In this document: piece after piece, positions 52,492 to 62,070 of the stretch
Position numbering within the stretch: position 1 is the first letter of the stretch
Layout of the letters: each line of letters begins with the position of its first letter
Assembly: GCA_007751255.1 (NCBI GenBank)
Contig: CP036296.1
Span: 3,844,001 to 3,908,000 of the forward strand
Length of the DNA stretch: 64,000 bases
Reading direction: 5' to 3'
From: Engelhardtia mirabilis
GTDB taxonomy: Bacteria; Planctomycetota; UBA1135; GCA-002686595
The notes under the pieces: model-generated
The model's database searches: none
Told to the model about the DNA's origin: nothing
The model's input: the letters and a program-made list of their open reading frames with translations, nothing else
Made by a program: the position numbers and the translations under genes

Positions 52492-54902
52492 TCGGACGCC
52501 GCTCGTTCGACAGTGGCCCACAGTCGTCCGCCCACAGCGGGAACGCGCGCGGAGCCGCGACGGTCGTCGCTGGCGTCGCCCCAGATCGACTCTAAGTCGT
52601 TCGCGTCGTCACCCAGGAGGGCGGCCAGGTCCAGGTTCACGGCGCGACCCGAGGCGTTCAACGCCACCACCACCCGCTCCCCGTCCAGGCGCCGCTCGAA
52701 GACCCACAGGTCCCGCTCGTCGTCGGCCAACAGGGTGCGGAAGTCCCCCACCCGCAGGGCCGCGTGGTCGCGGCGCAGGGCGATGATCCCGCGGTAGTGG
52801 GCCAGGTGCTCCTCGTCCACGTGGTTCTCGCGGCGCCCCTCGTAGGGCTCGAGGTCCTTCCAGAGCATCGGCTTGCGGTTGGTCGGGTCGTCGGCGCCCC
52901 ACATGCCGACTTCGTCGCCGTAGTACACCATCGGCGCGCCGACGTAGGTCATCTGCAACAGGGCCACCAGCCGCGCGCGGCGGTACTCCAGCCTGCCCGG
53001 TCGCGCACCGTCGTAGTCGGCGCCGTCCTGGGGCCGGTTCTCGCCGTCGTACTCGCGATCGGGGTTGGCCAGCATCGACACCAGGCGGTCCGTGTCGTGG
53101 CTGTCGACCAGGTTCTGGAGCACGTAGGTGACCTCGCTCGGGTAGGCCAGGCGCAGCTCGGCCAAGGTCCGATCCAGCTCGGTCGGTCCGATCTTGAGCT
53201 CGTCGTCGCCGATCCAGTGGATCGCGGCGCGGGCGAAGGGGTAGTTCATCACCGCGTCGAAGTGACGCCCGTCGAGCCAGGCGTCCGCGCGCTGCCAGAT
53301 CTCGCCGGTGATGTAGGCGTCGGGGTTGATCGACTTGACCAGCTCGCGCCAGTCGGCCCAGAAGGGCATGGCGATCTCGTTGGGCACGTCCAGACGCCAA
53401 CCGTCGATACCGTCGCTCGGATCCCCGTCGCCGTCGGGGTCCATCCAGCGGCGCGTGATGTCGTGGATGTGTTGCACGACTTCGGCGCTGGCCAGTCCCG
53501 TGGGTGACTTCGCGAATACGGGCAGCTCGCCGTAGCCCGCCCAGCCGGCGTAGTCGAAGGGCTCGAAGGAGCGGATCTCGAACCAGTCGGCGAAGGGCGA
53601 CAGGGCCCCGCGCTCGCGCACGTCGCGGAAGGCCGGATGGGCGGTGCCCACATGGTTGAAGACGCCGTCGACGATCACACGCATGCCGCGCGCCTTGGCG
53701 GCGGCGAGGAAGTCCAGGAACAGGCGGTCGGAGGGCGTCCAGGTCCAAGTCGACGGGTCGAGCAGGTCCTCGACCGCCTCAGCTCTGGCGTAGTCGCCCG
53801 GCTCGCCGAAGTGCTCGTCGATGTGGACGAAGCTGGTGGCGTTGTACTTGTGCGGCGTCGAGGCCTGGAAGACCGGGTTGAAGTAGATCGCGTTGACGCC
53901 GAGCTGCTCCAGGTAGTCGAGCTTCTCGATCAAGCCCTGCAGGTCGCCGCCGTAGAGCCTCTGGAACACCGCGAACTGCCAGAAGGTCTGGCCCCCTCGC
54001 GTCTCCCAGGGGCTGGTCTCGAACCACTCCGAGCGCCACGGACGCACCGGATCCGGGTCGTTCGCCTCCGAGCCGTTGCGGAAGCGGTCGGGCATGATCT
54101 GGTACCAGATCGCGTGCTTGGCCCAGTCGGGCGTGTCCACGGCGATCAGCTGGTCCGGGTCGACGCGGTAGACCCGGGGCGCGGCCGCGCGCAGCTCGCC
54201 GTCGGTGAGCACGAAGGTGTACTCGAGGCCCGCGACGCCGAGCTCGAAGCTGGCCTCCCAGTGGTCGAAGCGGTCGGATCGCAGCACCCGCGTCATGGGC
54301 AGCGCGGAGCGTCCGCGCGCGCACCACTGCACACCCTCGACGTCGCGCGCCAGGGTCTTGAGCCGCACCAGCGCCCGGCCGTCGCCCTGGACCTGGAGGA
54401 ACTCGACGGCGCCCGGGTCGTGCTGCAGGCCGAGCACCTCGATGCGCCCGTCGCCGGTGCGCGCGCCGCTCGCGTCGAGTCCCGCGAGGGCTCCGAGTCG
54501 CAAGACCGAGTTCGTGCCCCCGTGGCCGTCGTCGTCGCCCTCCGGGTTGTCGGGGTCGCGCAGGTACTCGGTGCCCTCGACCAGGAACTTGTACTCGTAG
54601 CTTCCCGACGGGATCTCGATCGCCGCACGCCAGCGACCGTTGCCGCCCCGCGACATGGGATTGGCCGCGGCGTTCCACCCGTTGAAGTCGCCGACCACGG
54701 CCACGCGCGCGGCCTGGCGATCGAGCCCGAAGACGAACTCACAACGCCAACGCCCTGGCCCCGCGGGCTCGGCGCGGACGGAGGGCGGCAGGTCCCCGAC
54801 GTCCATGTCGACGGGAATCTCGAGCGGCGTGGCGGGGGGCCAATCGTCGACTGCGACGCAGGACGAGGCCAGCACCGCGGCGATCAGGAGCATCGGAGTC
54901 AT
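52488..54902 (-). CDS. GH13 alpha-amylase-family lipoprotein with CBM48-type N-terminus
   Basis: An 804-residue protein. A short signal ends at Cys15 (LASSC). A CBM48/isoamylase-N-like domain follows at ~50-150 (RVAVVGDFNGWN, SYEYKFLVEG), then a second beta domain, then a GH13 barrel at ~285-720 with all four conserved regions: DGVFNHVG, GWRLDVPNE (nucleophile Asp), TGEIW (acid/base Glu) and VDSHDTDR. The layout resembles neopullulanase/cyclomaltodextrinase enzymes. As a lipoprotein it would trim oligosaccharides outside the cytoplasm before import. The start at 54902 follows minus-strand TAGACT (54932-54937), excluding the upstream ATG at 54947. Confidence 0.92.
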   Translation of the reverse strand: MTPMLLIAAVLASSCVAVDDWPPATPLEIPVDMDVGDLPPSVRAEPAGPGRWRCEFVFGLDRQAARVAVVGDFNGWNAAANPMSRGGNGRWRAAIEIPSGSYEYKFLVEGTEYLRDPDNPEGDDDGHGGTNSVLRLGALAGLDASGARTGDGRIEVLGLQHDPGAVEFLQVQGDGRALVRLKTLARDVEGVQWCARGRSALPMTRVLRSDRFDHWEASFELGVAGLEYTFVLTDGELRAAAPRVYRVDPDQLIAVDTPDWAKHAIWYQIMPDRFRNGSEANDPDPVRPWRSEWFETSPWETRGGQTFWQFAVFQRLYGGDLQGLIEKLDYLEQLGVNAIYFNPVFQASTPHKYNATSFVHIDEHFGEPGDYARAEAVEDLLDPSTWTWTPSDRLFLDFLAAAKARGMRVIVDGVFNHVGTAHPAFRDVRERGALSPFADWFEIRSFEPFDYAGWAGYGELPVFAKSPTGLASAEVVQHIHDITRRWMDPDGDGDPSDGIDGWRLDVPNEIAMPFWADWRELVKSINPDAYITGEIWQRADAWLDGRHFDAVMNYPFARAAIHWIGDDELKIGPTELDRTLAELRLAYPSEVTYVLQNLVDSHDTDRLVSMLANPDREYDGENRPQDGADYDGARPGRLEYRRARLVALLQMTYVGAPMVYYGDEVGMWGADDPTNRKPMLWKDLEPYEGRRENHVDEEHLAHYRGIIALRRDHAALRVGDFRTLLADDERDLWVFERRLDGERVVVALNASGRAVNLDLAALLGDDANDLESIWGDASDDRRGSARVPAVGGRLWATVERAASE

Positions 54903-54929
54903 GCGTCGGGATCGAGGCGAAGGGGCGTG

Positions 54930-54938
54930 GTAGTCTAC
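54930..54938. promoter_or_regulatory. Shared palindromic -10 (GTAGTCTAC) of divergent glucan operons
   Basis: Read on plus it gives TAGTCT (54931-54936) for the transporter operon; on minus it gives TAGACT (54937-54932) for the amylase operon. One 9-bp near-palindrome can therefore serve both directions, 29 nt before the amylase ATG and 40 nt before the transporter TTG. Confidence 0.5.
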
Positions 54939-54976
54939 GCCGCCCATCCGCCACCTCCGCGCTCCCGCTCCCACAC

Positions 54977-57460
54977 TTGACCGCGTCGACCTCCGACGGA
55001 CCCGCTCTGCAACCGGCTCAACCACAGCCGCCGGAGGTGCCCGGCCAGCGCACGACCCTTGGGCAACTATTGCGCAAGGCGCTCGGACTGGTGGCGTTGC
55101 TCGCGGTGGTCTGGGCCTTCGCCCGCGTGGGCGTGCGCGAATTCTCTCGAGATCCCCAGGGCGAGAGCGGCGGCGCGGCACCGATCACGCTGACGGTGAT
55201 GCACTGGTCCGGCGACGCGGGGCAGCGCGAGGACGACATCGTCGAGGGCGCGCTGGCCCAGTTCGAACGGCAGAACCCGGGCCTGCGGGTGCAGCGCATC
55301 AACCCCGGCGACGCGGCCAGCTTCTACACCAAGCTGCAGACGATGATGGCCGCGGGGACCCCCCCGGACGCCTTCTACATCGGTTCCGAGCGCCTGGCGG
55401 CGTTCGCCACGATGGGCCTCCTGGAGCCCTTGCAGCCCTTCGTCGACGCGGATCTGGCCGCGCTGACCCCGCCCGCCGACGCGGTCCGCCTCGACGACTA
55501 CTTCCAGGCCACGGTCGACGCCTATCGCTACGACGGCTCGATCACCGGCCGGGGTGAGCTCTACGGCATCCCCAAGGACTTCACGACTGTCGGCTTCTAC
55601 TACAACATCGACCTGTTCCGCCGCGCCGGCGTGCCGCTGCCGGCGGACGACTGGAGCTGGGACGACTACGTCGCCGCGGCCCGCGCCATCGGCGCCCTCG
55701 AGGGCTGCACCGGATCGGAGTTCGTCACCTGGCCGCCGATGCTGCGCGCCTACCTGGGCACCGAGGGCCTCGACATCGTCGGCGAGTCCTTCGACGACCT
55801 GCGCCTGGACGAGCCGGAGGTCTTCGCGGCCTTCGACCGCCTGCGCTCGTGGCGCCACGACGAGCGCGGGACCCTGACCAGCGGCAAGTCGAAGATCGCC
55901 GAGGGCTCGACCGTGTTCTTGACCGGCACGGTGGGCATGGCCGGTCCCTTCGGTCGCTGGGTGGTGCCCTCCTACCGCAACATCCCGTCGTCGGCGGAGG
56001 GCGGCTTCGACTGGGACTTCGCTCCCTTGCCGCGCGGCACGCGCCTGCCCGACATGCCCCAGAGCAACACCGTGCTCTCGGCGGCCTGGGCCATGTCGAG
56101 CCGCGCCGAGCACCCGCAAGAGACGTGGAAGTTGATCCGCGCCCTGGTCAGCCCCGAGACCCAGGCGCAGCTCTCGCGGCTGGGCCTGGCGGTGCCGACC
56201 CTGCGCGAGGTGGCACGCAGCGACGCCTTCATCGATCCCACCGCGCCCCCTCGCAACGACCAGGCCTTCCTCGACGCCGCCCTGGTCGCGTCGGTCCAGG
56301 CCTGGCCGGCCACGTCGAAGTTCGAGCCCCTGTTCAAGTCGCGCCTGGACGCTGGCCTGAAGACCGGCAACATCCCCCTGCGCCAGGCAATCACCGAGTT
56401 CGAGAACGACTGGGCCCTGGAGAGCTCGTCGCCCCTGGCCAGCGGCGACTTCGAGCCGGTGGACTGGGTCCTGTGGCGCAACCTGGCCGCCCTCGGCGTG
56501 GTCGCCCTGTTGGCCTCGGTGGCCTTCGTCGTGGTCCGCGGCCGCGGCGCGAGCTTCACCCGCGCCGAGGAGCGCGCCGGCCTGGCCCTGGTGTCGCCCT
56601 GGCTGGTCGGCTTCGCGATCTTCATGGCCTTCCCGATCGGCCTGTCGCTGGTGCTGTCCTTCTCCCGTTGGAACGGCGCGTCGTCCCTCGCGAGCGCGCA
56701 ATGGGTCGGCCTGGGCAACTACGCCCAGCTGATCGGGCACGACGACCGCTTCCTGACCAGCCTGCGGGTGACCGCCTTCTACGTGCTCTTGGCGGTGCCC
56801 CTGGGCCAGGCCTTCGCCCTCGCCGCGGCCCTGTTGATGAACGTGCCCTCGCGCGCCATCGGCTTCTTCCGCGCGGCCTGGTACCTGCCCAGCGTGCTGG
56901 CCGGGGTCGGCGTCTCGGTCCTCTGGCGCTGGGTCTTCGACGGCGATGCCGGTCTCTTGAACACGGTCCTGGCGCCGGTCTTGGCCCTCGTGGGCCTGAC
57001 CCCGCCCGATTGGTTCGGCCGCGACGCCGGCACCTTCGGCCCGCCCGCCTTCGCCCTGCAGAGCCTGTGGATGGTGGGCGGATCGATGATGATCTACCTG
57101 GCGGGCCTGAAGGGCATCCCCCAGGACCTCTACGAGGCGGCGGCGATCGACGGGGCCAAGGGCTGGCGACGCTTCCGCTCGGTGACCCTGCCGATGCTCA
57201 GCCCGGTGATCTTCTTCAACGGGATCATGGCCATCATCGGGTCCTTCCAGGTCTTCACCCAGGCCTTCGTGATGACCGGCGGCGGGCCCGGGGACCTGAC
57301 GCGCTTCTACGTGCTCTACGTCTACAACCAGGCCTTCGAGTTCTACGAGATGGGCTACGCCTCGGCCCTGGCCTGGATGCTGCTGGTGGTGGTGTTGGTC
57401 CTGACCGTGGCGGTCATGTGGGGCTCGAAGCGCTTCGTGCACTACGAGGGCATGTCTTGA
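54977..57460 (+). CDS. Maltodextrin ABC importer: solute-binding protein fused to MalF-type permease
   Basis: An 827-residue fusion. An N-terminal helix (ALGLVALLAVVWAFARVGV, ~31-50) anchors a CUT1-type binding domain at ~60-480 (TLTVMHWSGDAGQREDDIVEGALAQFERQNPGL, LYGIPKDFTTVGFYYNIDLF, GTVGMAGPFGRWV). After another helix near 500, a six-helix MalF-like permease fills ~520-827, with the EAA loop YEAAAIDGAKGWRRFRSVTLP that contacts the ATPase. In most maltose systems these are separate polypeptides; tethering fixes binding-protein stoichiometry. The start appears to be TTG 54977. A downstream TTG at 55072 remains possible because no ribosome-binding site is clear. The stop overlaps the next start (TTGA). 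Confidence 0.88.
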   Translation: MTASTSDGPALQPAQPQPPEVPGQRTTLGQLLRKALGLVALLAVVWAFARVGVREFSRDPQGESGGAAPITLTVMHWSGDAGQREDDIVEGALAQFERQNPGLRVQRINPGDAASFYTKLQTMMAAGTPPDAFYIGSERLAAFATMGLLEPLQPFVDADLAALTPPADAVRLDDYFQATVDAYRYDGSITGRGELYGIPKDFTTVGFYYNIDLFRRAGVPLPADDWSWDDYVAAARAIGALEGCTGSEFVTWPPMLRAYLGTEGLDIVGESFDDLRLDEPEVFAAFDRLRSWRHDERGTLTSGKSKIAEGSTVFLTGTVGMAGPFGRWVVPSYRNIPSSAEGGFDWDFAPLPRGTRLPDMPQSNTVLSAAWAMSSRAEHPQETWKLIRALVSPETQAQLSRLGLAVPTLREVARSDAFIDPTAPPRNDQAFLDAALVASVQAWPATSKFEPLFKSRLDAGLKTGNIPLRQAITEFENDWALESSSPLASGDFEPVDWVLWRNLAALGVVALLASVAFVVVRGRGASFTRAEERAGLALVSPWLVGFAIFMAFPIGLSLVLSFSRWNGASSLASAQWVGLGNYAQLIGHDDRFLTSLRVTAFYVLLAVPLGQAFALAAALLMNVPSRAIGFFRAAWYLPSVLAGVGVSVLWRWVFDGDAGLLNTVLAPVLALVGLTPPDWFGRDAGTFGPPAFALQSLWMVGGSMMIYLAGLKGIPQDLYEAAAIDGAKGWRRFRSVTLPMLSPVIFFNGIMAIIGSFQVFTQAFVMTGGGPGDLTRFYVLYVYNQAFEFYEMGYASALAWMLLVVVLVLTVAVMWGSKRFVHYEGMS
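55058..55078. promoter_or_regulatory. LacI-type palindrome inside the start of the transporter gene
   Basis: CTTGGGCAAC-T-ATTGCGCAAG, 21 bp, with arms CTTGnGCAA and TTGCnCAAG. The right arm is identical to that of the palindrome at 59597. At codons ~28-34 of the fusion gene it could act as a roadblock or auxiliary operator. Confidence 0.5.
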
Positions 57461-58314
57461 ATCGAGCCAGCCGCTGGGTCTACGTGCCGCTGGTCCTCGG
57501 CGCGGTGGCGATGCTCTTCCCCCTGTGGTGGATGGTCGCCCTGAGCCTCGAGACGGCCGAGCGCGCCGGCGCCGCGACGGTCGGTGCCGGGGGCATGGTC
57601 CTGTGGCCCGACGACGCCCAGTGGAGCAACTACCCGGAGGCCCTGGCCCAGGTGGGCAGTGAGCGCTGGACCGGATTCCTGGACGCCATGGCGAACTCGA
57701 TCGTGGTCACGGTGGTCACCGTGGTCGCCACGATCCTCTCGTCGAGCCTGGTCGGCTTCGGCTTCGCGCGCATGCGCTTCCGCGGGCGCGGGCCCCTGTT
57801 CACGCTGATGCTGGCGACGATGATGCTGCCGCCCCAGGTGACCATGATCCCCCTGTTCCTGCTCTTCCGCGGGCTGGGATGGGTCGACAGCCTGCTGCCC
57901 TTGATCGTCCCGGCCTTCTTCGGGAACGCCTTCTTCATCTTCATGTTCCGGCAATTCATCGCCCAGATCCCCGAGGCCCTGTTCGAGGCCGCGCGGATCG
58001 ACGGCTGCAGCGTGCTCGGCCTGTGGTGGCGGATCCTCTTGCCGATGTGTATGCCGGTGGTCGCGATCACGGCGGTGTTCACCTTCATCTTCGTGTGGAA
58101 CGACTTCATGTCGCCGCTGATCTATCTGCACAGCGACGACCAGGCGACCCTGGCCGTGGCCCTGAACGCCTTCCGCAACCAGTACGGCGGCCTGGAAGCC
58201 GTGCACTACCTGATGGCAGTCAGCGTCGTGACGATGCTGCCTTGCATCCTCCTGTTCTTCGTCGCCCAGAAGCAGCTCGTGGACGGGCTCGGCAAGGGCG
58301 CAGTCAAAGGCTGA
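57457..58314 (+). CDS. MalG-type ABC sugar permease
   Basis: A 285-residue CUT1-family permease with six helices and the EAA motif [50 protein letters not shown] is a typical MalG/UgpE sequence. It begins at TTG, overlapping the upstream stop by 4 bp, and its stop is 4 bp from the ATPase start. It pairs with the MalF-like half of the fusion protein to form the channel. Confidence 0.92.
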   Translation: MNRASRWVYVPLVLGAVAMLFPLWWMVALSLETAERAGAATVGAGGMVLWPDDAQWSNYPEALAQVGSERWTGFLDAMANSIVVTVVTVVATILSSSLVGFGFARMRFRGRGPLFTLMLATMMLPPQVTMIPLFLLFRGLGWVDSLLPLIVPAFFGNAFFIFMFRQFIAQIPEALFEAARIDGCSVLGLWWRILLPMCMPVVAITAVFTFIFVWNDFMSPLIYLHSDDQATLAVALNAFRNQYGGLEAVHYLMAVSVVTMLPCILLFFVAQKQLVDGLGKGAVKG

Positions 58315-58318
58315 TCCG

Positions 58319-59443
58319 ATGGCAACGGTCGAATTGAAGGGCATCGGCAAGGTCTACGAGGGCGGCGTCCGCGCGGTGCAGGACGTCAACCTGGCCGTGG
58401 CCGATGGCGAGTTCGTGGTGCTGGTCGGGCCCTCGGGCTGCGGCAAGAGCACGACCCTGCGGATGGTGGCCGGGCTGGAGGAGATCACCGAGGGCAGCCT
58501 GACCATCGACGGGCGCCTGGTGAACGACGTCCCGCCGCGGGACCGGGACATCGCCATGGTGTTCCAGAACTACGCGCTCTACCCGCACATGTCCGTGCGC
58601 CAGAACCTGTCCTTCGGGCTCGAGCGGCGGCGCAGCTACGGCAGCGCCATCCGGCGCCTGGTGGACTCCGGCTATCGGGCCAAGGCGCGCGGCGAGGACG
58701 GCGAGATCGCCGCGCGGGTGGCGGACGCGGCCCAGACCCTCGGGATCACGCCGTACCTCGATCGCAAGCCCAGGGCCCTCTCCGGCGGTCAACGCCAGCG
58801 GGTCGCCGTCGGGCGTGCCCTGGTCCGCGACCCCAAGGTGTTCCTGTTCGACGAGCCCCTGTCGAACCTGGACGCCAAGCTGCGGATGGAGACGCGCACC
58901 GAGCTCAAGGCGCTGCACCGTCAGACCCGCGCCACGATGATGTACGTGACCCACGACCAGGAGGAGGCCATGACCCTCGGCGACCGCCTGGTGGTGATGA
59001 AGGACGGCGTGGTGCAGCAGTGCGCCGATCCGGTGACGATCTACGAGCGCCCCGCGAACCGCTTCGTGGCGAGCTTCGTGGGAACGCCGACGATGAACTT
59101 CATCGAGGGCGAGGTCCGCGGCGACACCTTCCGGGCCCCTTCGGTGGAGCTTCGCATGGACCCCACGGGGCCAAGGGTCAGCGGCCCGGTGGTGCTCGGG
59201 ATCCGCCCGGACCGACTGCGTCCGGCGGGGGCCGGAACGGGTCGCCTGCGGGCGCAACTGCGGGTGCTCGAGCACCTGGGCGACCGCGTCGACCTGGCCC
59301 TGATGCTGGACTGCGGGACGCCCCTGGTCTGCCGCACGGCCCCGGGGGCCCACCTGCGCGAGGGCGAGCCGATCGACCTGGACCTGGATCCGGCCGACCT
59401 GCACTTCTTCGCCGCGGACGAGCAGGGTCTGCGGCTCGCCTGA
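58319..59443 (+). CDS. Sugar ABC transporter ATPase (UgpC/MsmK/MalK-like)
   Basis: A 374-residue ATPase: Walker [10 protein letters not shown] near 39-47, Q-loop [12 protein letters not shown], signature [10 protein letters not shown], Walker [13 protein letters not shown], switch His in [14 protein letters not shown], and a C-terminal TOBE/OB domain (~245-374) for regulation. A ~30-residue insertion ([19 protein letters not shown]) follows the Q-loop and is longer than usual. It powers the importer encoded upstream. Confidence 0.94.
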   Translation: MATVELKGIGKVYEGGVRAVQDVNLAVADGEFVVLVGPSGCGKSTTLRMVAGLEEITEGSLTIDGRLVNDVPPRDRDIAMVFQNYALYPHMSVRQNLSFGLERRRSYGSAIRRLVDSGYRAKARGEDGEIAARVADAAQTLGITPYLDRKPRALSGGQRQRVAVGRALVRDPKVFLFDEPLSNLDAKLRMETRTELKALHRQTRATMMYVTHDQEEAMTLGDRLVVMKDGVVQQCADPVTIYERPANRFVASFVGTPTMNFIEGEVRGDTFRAPSVELRMDPTGPRVSGPVVLGIRPDRLRPAGAGTGRLRAQLRVLEHLGDRVDLALMLDCGTPLVCRTAPGAHLREGEPIDLDLDPADLHFFAADEQGLRLA

Positions 59444-59485
59444 GATTCGATCGACGCCTCCCGCCGCGACTTCCAATCCGCATTT

Positions 59486-59509
59486 GCCGGGCGGGGCGCT
59501 CCGTCCGGC
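59486..59509 (+). terminator. Hairpin after the ABC transporter operon
   Basis: GCCGGGCGG (59486-59494) pairs with CCGTCCGGC (59501-59509), with one G-U pair and a 6-base loop, 42 bp after the ATPase stop. Confidence 0.45.
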
Positions 59510-59596
59510 ACAACGGGCGTCGGATCAATTTTCTCTTCCGACTCTCAGGCGATCGTCGCGGAGCTCGAGTGGTGTGGCCAAGGGCCCTGTCAATTG

Positions 59597-59616
59597 CTTG
59601 CCCAACGTTGCGCAAG
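59597..59616. promoter_or_regulatory. LacI-type operator candidate upstream of the secreted amylase
   Basis: CTTGCCCAACGTTGCGCAAG, 20 bp, is palindromic at 9 of 10 pairs with a central CG, the hallmark of LacI-family sites such as those of MalR- and GalR-type regulators. A sister site lies at 55058. No LacI-type gene is in the window. Confidence 0.58.
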
Positions 59617-59678
59617 CTCGCCCGACGCTCCAACCCCTCTGCGGCGCCCTCCCCCGTACCTGGACGGCCCTGAGCTGC

Positions 59679-59695
59679 CAGTTGGCGAACAACTG
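59679..59695. promoter_or_regulatory. Second palindrome, CAGTTG-N5-CAACTG
   Basis: A perfect 17-bp inverted repeat between the LacI-type palindrome and the amylase start. It could be a second regulator site; the 62 bp between its left end and that of the first palindrome gives no clear helical phasing. Confidence 0.4.
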
Positions 59696-59813
59696 TTCCG
59701 CCCGTGCGCGCCCCTTGCGGTGGGGTAAATTTGTGACTCAGCCGGGTCCCCTCGGTGGCTCCCCCCAGACACCACCGCCCCCACCCGCCCGCCCACACCC
59801 CGGAGAACTGCCC

Positions 59814-61994
59814 ATGGCGCCCCGCCGAGCGATCCTCGCCGCCCTGATCGCCCTCAGCTCAACGCCCCTCGTCGCCCACCCGCAACTGTCCACCGCAGCC
59901 CCCCAGCTCGAGCGGACCGGCTTCCACTACGTGGCGATCTTCGTCGGCAACTACACGCCGCAGCTCTCGATCAGTCTGGCCGACGTGGGCGATCCGAATG
60001 CGGATCTGTACCTGCGCAAGAACCAGAAGCCGACCCTGAAGGACTGGGACCTGCGTTCGGCCAACCCGCACACGAGCGACGAGCGCATCCGCCTGAACGC
60101 CGACTCTCCCACGCCCATCTCGACCGGGGTCTGGTGGATCGGGATCCACGGACCGACGAACGTGCAATACGACCTGAGCTGGTCCACCAAGGGAGTGCCT
60201 TCCAAGCAGCCGGGGCTCGGCTCGATCCCCTACGCCCCGGCCCACGGCCAACCGGGCGGCGTCACCTTCCGTGTCTGGGCGCCCTTCGCCGACTCGGTCA
60301 ACCTGGCCGGCGACTTCACCGGTTGGTCGGGTGCCCTGGCGCCCATGGGTAACGAGGGCGACGGTTACTTCTCGCTCGACGTGCGGAACCTGACCGTCGG
60401 AGCCCAGTACAAGTACGTCATCAAGAATGGCGCGCAGACCCTGTGGAAGACGGATCCGCGCTCCAAGCAGGTGACCAACTCGATCGGCAACTCGGTCGTG
60501 GTCGAGCCCAAGACCTTCGCCTGGACCGACACCGACTACCAGACCCCCGCCTGGAACGACCTGGTCATCTACGAGCTGCACGTCGGCACGTTCAATGACA
60601 CCGTCGGTGGTCCCGTCGGGACCTTCGACAGCGCGATCCAGCGCCTCGACCTCTTGGCCGAACTCGGCGTCAACGCCGTCGAGCTGCTGCCGGTGAACGA
60701 GTTCGCGGGAGACTCCTCCTGGGGCTACAACCTGGCCTTCCCCTGGGCGGTGGAGTCCGCCTACGGCTCGATCGACGGCCTGCTGCGGTTCGTCGACGAG
60801 GCCCACCAGCGCGGCATCGCCGTCCTGATGGACGTGCTCTACAACCACTGGGGCCCCTCCGACCTGGACCTGTGGAAGTTCGACGGCTGGTCCCAGGGTG
60901 GTTGGGGCGGGATCTACTTCTACAACTCGATTCAGGCCCAGACGCCCTGGGGCGACACGCGCCCGGACTTCGGTCGGCCCGAGGTGCGTCAGTACATCCG
61001 TGACAACGTGATGTACTGGCTCGAGGACTGCCGCGTGGACGGCTTCCGCTTCGACTCGGTGCTGAACATCCGCACCGGGCCCCTGGGCGACATCCCCGAG
61101 GGCTGGTCGCTCTTGCAGTGGATCAACGACGAGATCAACGCCAGCCAGCCCTGGAAGATCAACATCGCCGAGGACTTGCAGGGCAACCCCTGGATCACCA
61201 AGACCACCGGTGAGGGCGGCGCGGGATTCGACAGCCAGTGGGACGCGGGCTTCGTGCACCCGATCCGCGACGCGCTGATCACACCCAACGACTCTGACCG
61301 CAACATGTGGTCGGTCCGCGACGCGATCCAGAACAACTACAACGGCTCCGCCTTCCAGCGCGTGGTCTACACCGAGTCCCACGACGAGGTGGCCAACGGC
61401 AAGGCGCGCGTCCCCGAGGAGATCTGGCCCGGCAACGCGTCGAGCTGGTATTCGAAGAAGCGCTCGACCCTCGGCGGCGCCCTGGTGATGACTGCGCCGG
61501 GTGTCCCGATGCTGTTCCAGGGCCAGGAGCTGCTCGAGGACGGCTACTTCCAGGACTCCGACCCGGTGGACTGGACCAAGCTGGCCACCTTCGGCGGGAT
61601 CCGCCAGCTCTACGCCGACCTGATCACCCTGCGCCGCGACGGCCTGGACAACACCGCGGGCCTCAAGGGGCCCAACACGAACGTCCACCACGTGGATGAC
61701 AACAACAAGGTCGTGGCCTTCCACCGCTGGGACCAGGGCGGGCCCGGGGACGACGTGATCGTCGTCGCCAACTTCGCCAACACGACTTGGTCCCAGGGGC
61801 AGAATTACCGCATCGGGGTGCCGCGCGCCGGCACCTGGTACGTGCGCTTCAACAGCGACTGGTCCGGCTACGACGCATCCTTCGGCAACCACCCGACCGT
61901 GGACGTGAACGCCGATTCGATCCCCTGGGACGGGATGCCCTACAGCATCTCGCTCTCCTTCGCCCCGTACACCTGCGTGATCCTCTCGCAGTGA
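59814..61994 (+). CDS. Secreted GH13 alpha-glucan-active enzyme (amylase/branching-type)
   Basis: A 726-residue exported protein: signal peptide (AILAALIALSSTPLVA), a PPC-like beta domain at ~35-125 that may bind polymer, a CBM48 domain at ~140-235 (GGVTFRVWAPFADSVNLAGDFTGW), a GH13 barrel at ~250-610, and a C-terminal beta domain. Conserved regions: MDVLYNHWGP, VDGFRFDSVLN (nucleophile Asp), NIAEDL (acid/base Glu) and TESHDEVANG. The sequence around the barrel (GGAGFDSQWDAGFVHPIRD, GVPMLFQGQE) is that of branching-enzyme-like GH13 proteins, so hydrolysis or transglycosylation are both possible. GGAGA 8 nt upstream fixes the ATG. Confidence 0.92.
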   Translation: MAPRRAILAALIALSSTPLVAHPQLSTAAPQLERTGFHYVAIFVGNYTPQLSISLADVGDPNADLYLRKNQKPTLKDWDLRSANPHTSDERIRLNADSPTPISTGVWWIGIHGPTNVQYDLSWSTKGVPSKQPGLGSIPYAPAHGQPGGVTFRVWAPFADSVNLAGDFTGWSGALAPMGNEGDGYFSLDVRNLTVGAQYKYVIKNGAQTLWKTDPRSKQVTNSIGNSVVVEPKTFAWTDTDYQTPAWNDLVIYELHVGTFNDTVGGPVGTFDSAIQRLDLLAELGVNAVELLPVNEFAGDSSWGYNLAFPWAVESAYGSIDGLLRFVDEAHQRGIAVLMDVLYNHWGPSDLDLWKFDGWSQGGWGGIYFYNSIQAQTPWGDTRPDFGRPEVRQYIRDNVMYWLEDCRVDGFRFDSVLNIRTGPLGDIPEGWSLLQWINDEINASQPWKINIAEDLQGNPWITKTTGEGGAGFDSQWDAGFVHPIRDALITPNDSDRNMWSVRDAIQNNYNGSAFQRVVYTESHDEVANGKARVPEEIWPGNASSWYSKKRSTLGGALVMTAPGVPMLFQGQELLEDGYFQDSDPVDWTKLATFGGIRQLYADLITLRRDGLDNTAGLKGPNTNVHHVDDNNKVVAFHRWDQGGPGDDVIVVANFANTTWSQGQNYRIGVPRAGTWYVRFNSDWSGYDASFGNHPTVDVNADSIPWDGMPYSISLSFAPYTCVILSQ

Positions 61995-62070
61995 CCTCCG
62001 CGGACCTGCGCGCTTCGGCCGATTGCGCGCGGATCCACTCCTCTCTTCCGCAACCCAAGTCCTGCCCGAC

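Larger units (their letters stand above)
59444..59813 (+). promoter_or_regulatory. Regulatory region of the secreted amylase gene
   Basis: This 370-bp gene-free stretch holds the terminator hairpin of the transporter operon, a LacI-type palindrome (59597-59616), a second palindrome (59679-59695), an AT-rich TAAATTTG (59726-59733), and GGAGA 8 nt before the ATG at 59814. Unlike most genes here, this one has a real leader and a ribosome-binding site. Confidence 0.5.
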
